A stretch of DNA of 11,482 nt from an uncultured Bacillota bacterium (lineage in GTDB: Bacteria; Bacillota; Clostridia; Peptostreptococcales; Anaerovoracaceae). A model generated the notes under the pieces. The model was given only the letters and a program-made list of their open reading frames with translations, searched no databases and was not told where the DNA came from. The stretch lies in NCBI GenBank assembly GCA_946541435.1, contig CAMNJK010000030.1, positions 1-11,482 on the forward strand, given 5' to 3'. A program made the translations under genes and the position numbers. Position 1 is the stretch's first letter, and each line of letters begins with the position of its first letter. Of this stretch, positions 5,759 through 11,482 are shown piece after piece.

Positions 5759-7111
5759 ATGACCCCACCGGATCTGATCGTACTGGACGGCGGCAGGAGC
5801 CTGCCGGCAACAAAGATGCACCGTGTTTACCTCGACGGCTATGTGACGGACACGCGCCTGATGGGCGTGCTGGCGGTCTGCGCCCGCTGGGAGATCATTT
5901 CCCCCACCGCGGATCCGGATGATCCGGACAGCTGGGAGGAACTGAGCCAGTTCATCTACATCGACTGCGAGGAAGCCGGCTTCGAGACCTACCAGCAGAT
6001 CCGGGGATACGATGACCCGGAGGCGGACCGGATCGAGGAGGCTCTGGTCTGCGGTCTGGGCGGCCGCAAGGTCGAACTGACGGAGCGTCAGCTGCGTCTT
6101 CTGATCCAGAACTGGGCCCGCTTCAACGAGGCCCATGACCTGCCCCTGCCCCCGGGGATCCGGGACTATGGCTTCCTGCTGGAGCCAAAGGTCAGGGCTA
6201 CAAAAGCCGAGCAGGCGAAGCTGATGCAGATGATCTGCGCCCCCATCCGGTCCGATCTGGAAGTGGTCAACTATTTCCTGATGCGGTGCTTCGGCAGGGA
6301 CCACGAGGGCGCCCGCTACCTGGCAGACCCCGAGGCCCTGGCCCCGGAGATGCCGCCTGCCATGGAGGATGCCGGCGGAGATGCAAAGGCTGGCCAGCCT
6401 TTGCAGGAGGACCCGTCGGATCATCTGCGGCTGGACCTCTATGACCATTACGAATGCGCCACCTTCTGCCGCAATGTCATCGACCGGCGGGGGGAATTCC
6501 CGGACGGCGCCGTGCAGTACCGGTGTGAATCCCTGATCGAGATGGACGGCATCTACGAGACCATCATCTCCCTGGTGACGGTCCTGAACCGGAAGGTTGT
6601 GGCGCTGAAACGCTGCAGCAGCCTGCCGGTCACCGATACCGAGGCCGCCATGATCCTCAAGAAGACCGAGTACATCACCGTCTATGAGATCTTCCTCTCC
6701 GACGAGGAACTGGAAGACAATCTGGATGAATTCACCCTGGGCTTTCACACCACCATGTCCGAATACGAGAACGGCCTCTTGTTCATGTCCTTCCGGCCCA
6801 CCAACGACCACGTGGACAGCGAGGTCTTCGTGCTGAGCAATGACGTGCGGGGCATGTATTTCCTGACCAACAACCGGCAGCTGATCCTCTGCGCCTACAG
6901 CACGGCGGATCTGCACTATCTTGAGACCACGGTGGCGGGCAGCGTGCTGGCTCCCTATTTCATTCCCAGCGGCCACTACAAATTCATCCCCGGCGGCGGC
7001 TACCGCCCCGATACCGGGCATTATGAGTTCCGGGAACCGGTGCTGTATGAATTCATGCAGAGCGACTTCGAGCACTTCGAAGACTTCCTGCAGACCCTCT
7101 ATGAGCATTAG
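5759..7111 (+). CDS. Acidic protein of unknown function, 450 residues
   Basis: I do not recognise this protein. It reads as a soluble, strongly acidic protein without a signal peptide or membrane helix. An N-terminal part (about 1-195) includes short stretches rich in Asp and Glu. It is joined by a low-complexity linker (about 195-225, with PEMPPAMEDAGGDAKAGQPL) to a C-terminal part (226-450) rich in aromatic and acidic residues. There are scattered cysteines but no recognisable metal-binding or nucleotide-binding motif. The start at 5759 is preceded by AGAAAGGA with a 9-base gap and follows the promoter at 5710-5718. An in-frame extension back to 5606 would start before that promoter and has no ribosome binding site. 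Its GC-rich third codon positions match the neighbouring genes, so it is probably native and expressed. The linker carries the perfect 24-base palindrome at 6382-6405. Nothing in the neighbourhood assigns a role; the riboflavin operon has its own promoter downstream. Confidence 0.85.
   Translation: MTPPDLIVLDGGRSLPATKMHRVYLDGYVTDTRLMGVLAVCARWEIISPTADPDDPDSWEELSQFIYIDCEEAGFETYQQIRGYDDPEADRIEEALVCGLGGRKVELTERQLRLLIQNWARFNEAHDLPLPPGIRDYGFLLEPKVRATKAEQAKLMQMICAPIRSDLEVVNYFLMRCFGRDHEGARYLADPEALAPEMPPAMEDAGGDAKAGQPLQEDPSDHLRLDLYDHYECATFCRNVIDRRGEFPDGAVQYRCESLIEMDGIYETIISLVTVLNRKVVALKRCSSLPVTDTEAAMILKKTEYITVYEIFLSDEELEDNLDEFTLGFHTTMSEYENGLLFMSFRPTNDHVDSEVFVLSNDVRGMYFLTNNRQLILCAYSTADLHYLETTVAGSVLAPYFIPSGHYKFIPGGGYRPDTGHYEFREPVLYEFMQSDFEHFEDFLQTLYEH
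6382..6405. repeat. Perfect 24-base palindrome inside the unknown gene
   Basis: The arm TGCAAAGGCTGG (6382-6393) is followed directly by its exact reverse complement CCAGCCTTTGCA (6394-6405), with no spacer. It encodes AKAGQPLQ at residues 209-216, in the variable linker between two parts of the protein. A near-copy lies at 2875-2896 and half-copies at 7550-7564, 11157-11167 and, less exactly, 2139-2150. It may be a dispersed palindromic repeat that is tolerated in the linker. Confidence 0.8.
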
Positions 7112-7139
7112 CGCCCCAGATTCTCTGTCTTTTTCCAGA

Positions 7140-7160
7140 TTCTTTTAGGTCTTAAAAGAA
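7140..7160 (+). terminator. Weak AT-rich hairpin after the unknown gene
   Basis: TTCTTTTA (7140-7147) pairs with TAAAAGAA (7153-7160) around GGTCT. The stem is A/T-rich and has no T-tract behind it, so termination would be weak at best. No better terminator is seen between the unknown gene and the riboflavin promoter, and some read-through into the riboswitch is possible. Confidence 0.25.
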
Positions 7161-7173
7161 GCGCCCGAATGTA

Positions 7174-7202
7174 TTGACAAATGCTCCCGACAGGGATAGT
7201 AT
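7174..7202 (+). promoter_or_regulatory. Promoter of the riboflavin operon
   Basis: A perfect TTGACA (7174-7179) and TAGTAT (7197-7202, 4 of 6 matches) are separated by exactly 17 bases. Transcription would start near 7209, about 22 bases before the first conserved base of the FMN riboswitch. The stretch from the end of the unknown gene to the ribD start (7112-7504) holds this promoter, the riboswitch and the attenuator, with no gene between them. Confidence 0.8.
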
Positions 7203-7230
7203 AGGTTTTGGAATTAAATAGCAAGAAACG

Positions 7231-7339
7231 ATCTTCAGGGCAGGGTGAAATTCCCGACCGGCGGTAAAGTCCGCGAGCGCGAAAGCGCACGATCCGGTGT
7301 GACTCCGGAACCGACAGTAAAGTCTGGATGGAAGAAGAT
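7231..7339 (+). promoter_or_regulatory. FMN riboswitch (RFN element)
   Basis: The full conserved RFN aptamer is present. It opens with ATCTTCAGGGCAGGGTGAAA (7231-7250), continues with CCCGACCGGCGGT, GTCCGCGAGC, GATCCGGTGTGACTCCGG and CCGACAGT, and closes with GTCTGGATGG and AGAAGAT, which pairs with the opening ATCTTC as helix P1. This aptamer binds FMN. With an intrinsic terminator at 7414-7440 and the start of ribD behind it, the expected mode is transcription attenuation, with FMN switching off the riboflavin operon. The arm GCAGGGT (7240-7246) inside the aptamer can also pair with the left arm of the terminator, a possible antiterminator. Confidence 0.97.
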
Positions 7340-7413
7340 GTTTTTTCGTCTTATGGCGCTGTGAGTTTACATTGGATCTTATGGCGGCATGGACGGGAGC
7401 ATAGAATCATCAG

Positions 7414-7440
7414 GCCCTGCGAATCAGCAGGGCTTTTATT
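7414..7440 (+). terminator. Riboswitch attenuator terminator
   Basis: GCCCTGC (7414-7420) pairs perfectly with GCAGGGC (7427-7433) around GAATCA and is followed by TTTTATT (7434-7440). It lies 75 bases after the aptamer and 64 bases before the ribD start codon. This is the expected FMN-controlled intrinsic terminator of the operon. Confidence 0.9.
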
Positions 7441-7504
7441 ATACCCCGCGATGCGTCCGGATCCGGCGGACCGGGCGAATGGCGGGAACACCAAGGATCA
7501 AACA

Positions 7505-8683
7505 GTGAACACGGAAGACAGAACTTACATGCTGCGGGCCATCGAGCTCGCAAAGGCTGGCCAGGGCTGGTGCCACCCCAACCCCATGGTGGGGGCGGTG
7601 ATCGTCAAGGACGGTAAGATCATCGGCGAAGGCTATCATCAGAAATGCGGAGAGCTCCATGCGGAACGCAACGCCATCGCCTCTCTCAGAGAGCCTGCCG
7701 ACGGCGCCACCATCTACGTGACCCTGGAGCCCTGCTGCCACTACGGCAAAACGCCGCCCTGCACGGAGGCCATCATGGAGAACAGGATCTCCCGGGTGGT
7801 CATCGGCTCCCGGGACCCCAATCCCCTGGTGGCGGGCAAGGGCGCGAAGATCCTGCGGGAGGCGGGCATCGAAGTGATCGAGGACTTCATGCGGGAGGAA
7901 TGCGACGCCATCAACCCGGTCTTTTTCCACTACATCACCAGCAGGACCCCCTATGTGATCATGAAGTATGCTATGACGGCGGATGGCAAGATCGCCACCC
8001 GGACCGGCGAATCCAAATGGATCACAGGAGAGGAGTCCCGGCGGGAGGTCCACCGGATCCGGCACGCCTGCATGGGCATCATGGCGGGCATCGGAACGGT
8101 CCTGGCGGACGACCCCCTGCTGAACTGCCGGCTGGATGAGGAGGATCTCCCCCTGGGAGCATGCCAGCCCATCCGGATCATCTGCGACAGCCATCTGCGC
8201 ATTCCCCTGGACAGTCAGATCTGCCGCACCGCGGACCGGTACGAGACCATCCTGGTCTGCGCAGATCCTTCCATGCCGGCGGGTGAGATATCTAAGGCTG
8301 TACCGGATCCGCAGATGGCAGACCGGGTCCGCGCTTTGCAGGACCTGGGCATCACGGTGCTGAACCTGCCGGAGCAAGGCGCCGGGCTGCCGGATCAGGG
8401 CACTGGCCGGGTGGACCTGCCGCAGCTGATGACCGAACTGGGGGCCCGCGGCATCGACAGCATCCTGCTGGAGGGCGGCGGAGATCTCAACGACAGCGCC
8501 CTCAGAGCCGGGATCGTAAGTGAGATCCGTGCCTTCATCGCGCCCAAGATCTTTGGCGGCGCCGCCAGATCCCCGGTGCAGGGCATGGGTGTGGAGCATC
8601 CATCCGAAGCGATCCCCATGGAGCTGATGGAGATGGAGCATTTTGGAGATGACATCATGCTCCGCTTCAGGGTCAGAGGCTAA
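7505..8683 (+). CDS. ribD: Riboflavin biosynthesis protein RibD (deaminase/reductase)
   Basis: A bifunctional cytosolic enzyme. The N-terminal zinc deaminase converts 2,5-diamino-6-ribosylamino-4(3H)-pyrimidinone 5'-phosphate to the 5-amino-uracil form, and the C-terminal NADPH-dependent reductase makes the ribitylamino compound. The 392-residue protein shows HPNPMVGAVIVKDG (24-37), the zinc motif HAE (52-54) and PCCHYGKTPPC (76-86), giving ligands H52, C77 and C86. The reductase part has KYAMTADGKIATRTGESKWI and GIGTVLADDP. I prefer the GTG start at 7505: AAGGA lies 7 bases upstream and the N-terminus then aligns with known RibD proteins. An ATG at 7451 would put an odd tail on the protein. 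A small insert of repeated LP(E/D)QG units lies near residues 288-301, before the conserved LLEGGG. It is the first gene of the operon, under FMN riboswitch control. Confidence 0.95.
   Translation: MNTEDRTYMLRAIELAKAGQGWCHPNPMVGAVIVKDGKIIGEGYHQKCGELHAERNAIASLREPADGATIYVTLEPCCHYGKTPPCTEAIMENRISRVVIGSRDPNPLVAGKGAKILREAGIEVIEDFMREECDAINPVFFHYITSRTPYVIMKYAMTADGKIATRTGESKWITGEESRREVHRIRHACMGIMAGIGTVLADDPLLNCRLDEEDLPLGACQPIRIICDSHLRIPLDSQICRTADRYETILVCADPSMPAGEISKAVPDPQMADRVRALQDLGITVLNLPEQGAGLPDQGTGRVDLPQLMTELGARGIDSILLEGGGDLNDSALRAGIVSEIRAFIAPKIFGGAARSPVQGMGVEHPSEAIPMELMEMEHFGDDIMLRFRVRG
7550..7564. repeat. Half-copy of the palindrome within ribD
   Basis: GCAAAGGCTGGCCAG matches the first 15 of the 22 central bases of the palindrome at 6383-6404 exactly, then diverges. 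It encodes AKAGQ in a region where RibD proteins naturally have a similar sequence, so chance is possible. The shared 15 bases with one codon choice, GCT for alanine, make it worth recording. Confidence 0.4.
8366..8407 (+). repeat. Imperfect 21-base tandem duplication in ribD
   Basis: Two 21-base units lie head to tail, beginning CTGCCGGAGCAAGG (8366) and CTGCCGGATCAGGG (8387), with 16 of 21 bases identical. They encode LPEQGAG and LPDQGTG in a linker of the reductase domain where the Bacillus enzyme is shorter. It looks like an old in-frame duplication. It is not expected to touch the active site. Confidence 0.6.
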
Positions 8684-8741
8684 AGAGCTTAGAGAATAGT
8701 AGCTTTCTGAGCTCAACAGATCAATGAAAGAAGGTGACATT

Positions 8742-9452
8742 TTGTTCACAGGAATTGTAGAAGAGACCGGTGTGATCCGGGCGCTGGGCATGTCCGGCCA
8801 TTCCGGAGAGATTTCCATCCGGGCAAAAAAAGTCCTGGAGGGCACCCGGATCGGCGACAGCATCGCCGTCAACGGCATCTGCCTGACGGTGACCAGCCTG
8901 CGGCCGGATGGATTCACAGCGGACATCATGCCCGAGACCGTCAGCCGCAGCAGCCTGAAATCCGCTGCCGCCGGTGACAGGGTCAATCTGGAACGGGCCA
9001 TGGCAGCAGACGGCCGATTCGGCGGGCACATCGTATCCGGTCACATCGACGGCACCGGCACCATCCGTTCCATGACGCGGGACGAGAACGCGGTCTGGGT
9101 ACGGATCGAAGCCGAGCCCGGCATCCTGAAATATATTGTGGAGAAAGGGTCCATCACCATCGACGGCATCAGCCTGACCGTGGCCGCGGTCACAGACCGG
9201 GACTTCAGCGTCTCCATCATTCCCCATACGGGATCGGAGACCACCCTGCTGACCCGCAGAGAAGGTGACACCGTCAATCTGGAAACGGATATCCTGGCCA
9301 AGTACACGGAGAAGCTTCTGGGCCTGGCCGGGCCGGGCAGTTCAGACGGCGTCACTACGGGCAGTGCTCCAGGCAGCAGTGCTCCGGGCAATCGTCCGGG
9401 GAGCACGGACGCCGGCGGCATCACCATGGATATGCTGGAAGCCCTACGTTAA
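8742..9452 (+). CDS. ribE: Riboflavin synthase, alpha chain
   Basis: Dismutates two 6,7-dimethyl-8-ribityllumazine molecules to riboflavin and the 5-amino-6-ribitylamino-uracil precursor; the last step of the pathway, done by a trimer. The protein has two lumazine-binding repeats, with NGICLTV and DGISLTV as the paired motifs, [13 protein letters not shown] between them, and [13 protein letters not shown] at the end of the second. The start is taken as TTG 8742 because it gives the family N-terminus (M)FTGIVEE and AGGTGA stands 4 bases upstream; ATG 8724, six codons earlier, has no good binding site but cannot be excluded. The 236 residues are longer than usual. A Gly/Ser/Pro-rich linker (about 197-225) containing a tandem DNA repeat is inserted before the conserved C-terminal [11 protein letters not shown]. 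The gene lies 58 bases after ribD. In some naming schemes this gene is called ribC. Confidence 0.95.
   Translation: MFTGIVEETGVIRALGMSGHSGEISIRAKKVLEGTRIGDSIAVNGICLTVTSLRPDGFTADIMPETVSRSSLKSAAAGDRVNLERAMAADGRFGGHIVSGHIDGTGTIRSMTRDENAVWVRIEAEPGILKYIVEKGSITIDGISLTVAAVTDRDFSVSIIPHTGSETTLLTRREGDTVNLETDILAKYTEKLLGLAGPGSSDGVTTGSAPGSSAPGNRPGSTDAGGITMDMLEALR
9361..9390 (+). repeat. 15-base tandem repeat in the ribE linker
   Basis: GCAGTGCTCCAGGCA (9361-9375) is followed directly by GCAGTGCTCCGGGCA (9376-9390), with 14 of 15 bases identical. They encode [10 protein letters not shown] in the Gly/Ser/Pro-rich tail linker. This is a classic slippage-type in-frame expansion. Copy number could vary among strains. 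Confidence 0.8.
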
Positions 9453-9486
9453 CAGAAAAAGCGCCAGCTTTTGCATAAATCACCAT

Positions 9487-9501
9487 AAGATACAGGGAGG
9501 A
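9487..9501 (+). promoter_or_regulatory. Ribosome binding region of ribBA, copied before ribH
   Basis: AAGATACAGGGAGGA ends 3 bases before the ribBA start codon and includes GGGAGG as the Shine-Dalgarno word. The same 15 bases, with one change, occur at 10733-10747 before ribH. The shared words are longer than a ribosome binding site needs. Confidence 0.55.
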
Positions 9502-9504
9502 ACT

Positions 9505-10719
9505 ATGGAACAGCAGAAATACGAGTACAACACCATCGAAGAAGCTATCGAGGATCTGCGGGCCGGGAAGATCATCCTGTGCACCGACGATCCGGACAGA
9601 GAGAACGAAGGCGACATGATCTGCGCCGCGAAGTATGCGACCCAGGAGAACATGAATTTCATGGCCACCTATGCCAAGGGGCTGATCTGCACGCCCATGA
9701 GCGCGGAGGTGGCCAACCGGCTGGGCCTGCCGCCCATGGTCGCGGAAAACACGGACAACCATGAGACCGCCTTCACCGTCTCCATCGACCACATCGATAC
9801 CACCACAGGCATTTCCGCCAAGGAACGGTCCTACACCATCATGAAGTGCGTGGATCCGGATGCCCGGCCGGGAGATTTCCGCAGACCGGGACACACCTTC
9901 CCGCTGATCGCCCGCTACGGCGGCGTCCTGGTCAGAAACGGCCACACCGAGGCCACCGTAGACCTGCTGCGTCTGGCCGGCATGGACCAGTGCGGGGTCT
10001 GCTGCGAGGTCATGGACGACGACGGCACCATGATGCGGACGCCCAAGCTCTGGGAACTGGCCAAGGAATTCGGTCTCAAGTTCATCACCATCAAGAATCT
10101 GCAGGATTATCTGCGGGTCCACGAGAAGCATGTGAGCTGTGAGGCCAGGGCGAAACTGCCCACGCAGTACGGCGACTTTGACCTCTACGGCTACATCAAT
10201 GACATCACCGGTGAGCACCACATCGCGCTGGTGAAGGGCGACATCGGCGATGGCGAGAATGTGCTTTGCCGGGTCCACTCCGAATGCCTGACCGGCGACA
10301 CCTTCGGTTCCCTCCGCTGCGACTGCGGTCTCCAGCTGCAGAACGCCATGCAGATGGTGGAAAAAGAAGGCCGCGGCGTCATCCTCTATATGCGTCAGGA
10401 GGGCCGGGGCATCGGTCTGATCAACAAGATCAAGGCCTACAACCTGCAGGAGCAGGGTCTGGATACGGTGGAAGCCAACATCAAGCTGGGCTTCGCGGCA
10501 GACCTGCGGGAGTACTGGGTGGGCGCCCAGATCCTGCGTGACCTCGGCTGCAAGTCCCTCAGGCTGCTCACCAACAATCCGGACAAGGTCTACGGCCTGG
10601 GCGAATTCGGCCTGGAGATCATCGAGCGCGTTCCCATCGAGATCGCGCCCCAGCGCTTCGACCACACCTACCTCAAGACAAAAAAGACCAAGATGGGTCA
10701 CATCCTGGAGAAAGTATAA
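9505..10719 (+). CDS. ribBA: Bifunctional DHBP synthase / GTP cyclohydrolase II
   Basis: Supplies both starting blocks of riboflavin. The N-terminal domain converts ribulose 5-phosphate to 3,4-dihydroxy-2-butanone 4-phosphate and formate; the C-terminal domain opens GTP to the pyrimidine precursor. The 404 residues show the DHBP synthase loop [10 protein letters not shown] (28-37), the motif RPGHTFPL and [14 protein letters not shown]. The cyclohydrolase part has the zinc motif [15 protein letters not shown] (260-274; C261, C272, C274), RQEGRGIGL and NNPDKVYGL. Both active sites look complete. ATG 9505 is preceded by GGGAGG, and the N-terminus [15 protein letters not shown] fits the family; a longer in-frame extension overlaps ribE and is not supported. 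It lies 52 bases after ribE. Confidence 0.97.
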   Translation: MEQQKYEYNTIEEAIEDLRAGKIILCTDDPDRENEGDMICAAKYATQENMNFMATYAKGLICTPMSAEVANRLGLPPMVAENTDNHETAFTVSIDHIDTTTGISAKERSYTIMKCVDPDARPGDFRRPGHTFPLIARYGGVLVRNGHTEATVDLLRLAGMDQCGVCCEVMDDDGTMMRTPKLWELAKEFGLKFITIKNLQDYLRVHEKHVSCEARAKLPTQYGDFDLYGYINDITGEHHIALVKGDIGDGENVLCRVHSECLTGDTFGSLRCDCGLQLQNAMQMVEKEGRGVILYMRQEGRGIGLINKIKAYNLQEQGLDTVEANIKLGFAADLREYWVGAQILRDLGCKSLRLLTNNPDKVYGLGEFGLEIIERVPIEIAPQRFDHTYLKTKKTKMGHILEKV

Positions 10720-10732
10720 GAATACCGATCGC

Positions 10733-10747
10733 AAGATACAAGGAGGA
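10733..10747 (+). promoter_or_regulatory. Ribosome binding region of ribH
   Basis: AAGATACAAGGAGGA contains a full AAGGAGGA Shine-Dalgarno word 9 bases before the ribH start codon. It matches 14 of 15 bases of the region before ribBA (9487-9501). It fixes the ribH start at 10757. Confidence 0.7.
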
Positions 10748-10756
10748 TACATACAA

Positions 10757-11233
10757 ATGAAAGAGATCAATGTCATCACCGGTAATGTCGTAGCCCCGGA
10801 GGGTATGAAGACAGCCATCATCGCATCCCGTTTCAATGAGATCATCAGCAACAAGCTGCTGGGCGGCGCAGTGGACGGCCTGGTCCGTCACGGCGCGGAC
10901 GAGGAAAACATCACCGCGGTCTGGGTCCCGGGCGCTTTTGAGATCCCCAATATCGCCAAGACTCTGGCGGAATCCGGCAACTATGATGCCATCATCTGCG
11001 TGGGAGCCGTCATCCGCGGCCAGACTTCCCACTACGACTATGTCTGCAATGAGGTTTCCAAGGGCATCGCCCAGGTCTCCCTGCAGACCGGAGTTCCCGT
11101 CATGTTCGGCATCGTCACCACAGAGAATATCGAGCAGGCCATCGCCCGCGCCGGTTCAAAGGCTGGCAATAAGGGTTACGACTGCGCACTGGGCGCCATC
11201 GAGATGGTGAACCTGCACAGACAGCTGGGATAA
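10757..11233 (+). CDS. ribH: 6,7-dimethyl-8-ribityllumazine synthase
   Basis: Condenses 5-amino-6-ribitylamino-uracil with 3,4-dihydroxy-2-butanone 4-phosphate to the lumazine that riboflavin synthase then uses. The 158-residue length is usual. Family motifs are [15 protein letters not shown] (24-38), VPGAFEIP (57-64), [21 protein letters not shown] from 83, with the catalytic histidine at H92, and [22 protein letters not shown] near the end. Many members form a 60-subunit capsid that encloses the riboflavin synthase trimer; whether this one does cannot be told from sequence alone. The start at 10757 follows an AAGGAGGA site; the longer reading from 10538 overlaps ribBA. It is the last gene of the operon, 37 bases after ribBA, with a strong terminator behind it. 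Confidence 0.97.
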   Translation: MKEINVITGNVVAPEGMKTAIIASRFNEIISNKLLGGAVDGLVRHGADEENITAVWVPGAFEIPNIAKTLAESGNYDAIICVGAVIRGQTSHYDYVCNEVSKGIAQVSLQTGVPVMFGIVTTENIEQAIARAGSKAGNKGYDCALGAIEMVNLHRQLG

Positions 11234-11256
11234 CAGACAGTTTGGATCAACAGCAC

Positions 11257-11300
11257 AAGTGCTGCCGCGCTTTTTGGACAAACGTGGCAGCACTTTTTTT
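11257..11300 (+). terminator. Terminator of the riboflavin operon
   Basis: AAGTGCTGCC (11257-11266) pairs perfectly with GGCAGCACTT (11286-11295), extendable by three inner pairs including one G-U, and is followed by a run of seven T residues (11294-11300). The loop is about 13 bases and contains TTTTT. It lies 23 bases after the ribH stop codon. On the minus strand no T-tract follows the stem, so it mainly acts for the plus strand. Confidence 0.92.
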
Positions 11301-11411
11301 ATGGTACCTTTGATGTTGTGGAGGAAACCGCCTTTCTGTCTGGAGGCTCCACACGATTTCCTTATTCTCATCCAGACGCCACGGTCTTGGGACCCGCACT
11401 CCCCTTGCGCT

Positions 11412-11482
11412 CTACAGCATTTCTCCTGTCAGCTGGTCGAACAGCTTCTTGTTCAGCTTCTTGACCGGGGCGCCGGAAAGGT
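11412..11482 (-). CDS. Probable 3' end of a convergent gene, partial
   Basis: One minus-strand frame runs from the window edge to a TAG at 11414-11412 and gives 22 residues ending KLFDQLTGEML. The composition, with amphipathic Lys/Leu content and GC-rich third positions, is protein-like; the other two frames on this strand give a quick stop or a less protein-like Arg/Ala-rich reading. I cannot name the protein from this tail. The stretch 11301-11411 between it and the riboflavin terminator shows no gene and no clear terminator. Confidence 0.45.
   Translation of the reverse strand, partial: LSGAPVKKLNKKLFDQLTGEML

Noticed and set aside
5735..7108. Long minus-strand open frame of 457 codons opposite the unknown gene
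   Set aside because: The frame is a mirror of GC-rich third positions of the plus-strand gene. The plus-strand reading has a promoter, a binding site and a more normal composition; the minus reading has neither and is rich in His, Gly and Gln.
7439..9031. 530-codon minus-strand open frame across ribD and ribE
   Set aside because: It lies antisense to two unmistakable riboflavin genes and has no family motifs; it is a shadow of their codon bias.
9421..10854. 477-codon minus-strand open frame across ribBA and ribH
   Set aside because: It is antisense to RibBA, whose motifs are complete, and has no plausible binding site or product.

Overview
The window reads as a chromosomal segment of a fairly GC-rich Firmicute, most likely a clostridial anaerobe. 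The reasons are the gene order ribD-ribE-ribBA-ribH behind an FMN riboswitch with an intrinsic terminator, as in Bacillus and Clostridia, strong AGGAGG-type ribosome binding sites, sigma-70/sigma-A type promoters, and the use of GTG and TTG starts. The exact genus cannot be read from this sequence. No rRNA, tRNA, CRISPR array, transposase or phage gene was seen.

The left half is on the minus strand. From right to left it holds metK (S-adenosylmethionine synthase), lysC (aspartate kinase), a membrane regulator with seven predicted transmembrane helices and a LuxR-type DNA-binding domain, and an ArsB/NhaD/SLC13-type ion permease. metK has a clear promoter. metK, lysC and the regulator are closely spaced and probably co-transcribed until a terminator just after the regulator. 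The permease has its own leader, which contains three direct repeats that could be operators. After the permease lie several inverted repeats, then a candidate minus-strand promoter that fires out of the window.

The right half is on the plus strand. A 450-residue acidic protein of unknown function is transcribed divergently from metK, from an extended -10 promoter. It is followed by a complete riboflavin operon: promoter, FMN riboswitch, attenuator terminator, ribD, ribE, ribBA, ribH and a final terminator. The four enzymes cover the whole route from GTP and ribulose 5-phosphate to riboflavin, apart from the phosphatase step, which is normally done by a separate enzyme. The last bases appear to be the 3' end of a convergent minus-strand gene.

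Most of this is ordinary housekeeping metabolism and I see no convincing new multi-gene system. The less ordinary points are a perfect 24-base palindrome with related copies and half-copies elsewhere in the window, the regulator/permease pair with candidate operators, short in-frame tandem-repeat expansions in linkers of RibD and RibE, and the unrecognised protein between metK and the riboflavin operon.
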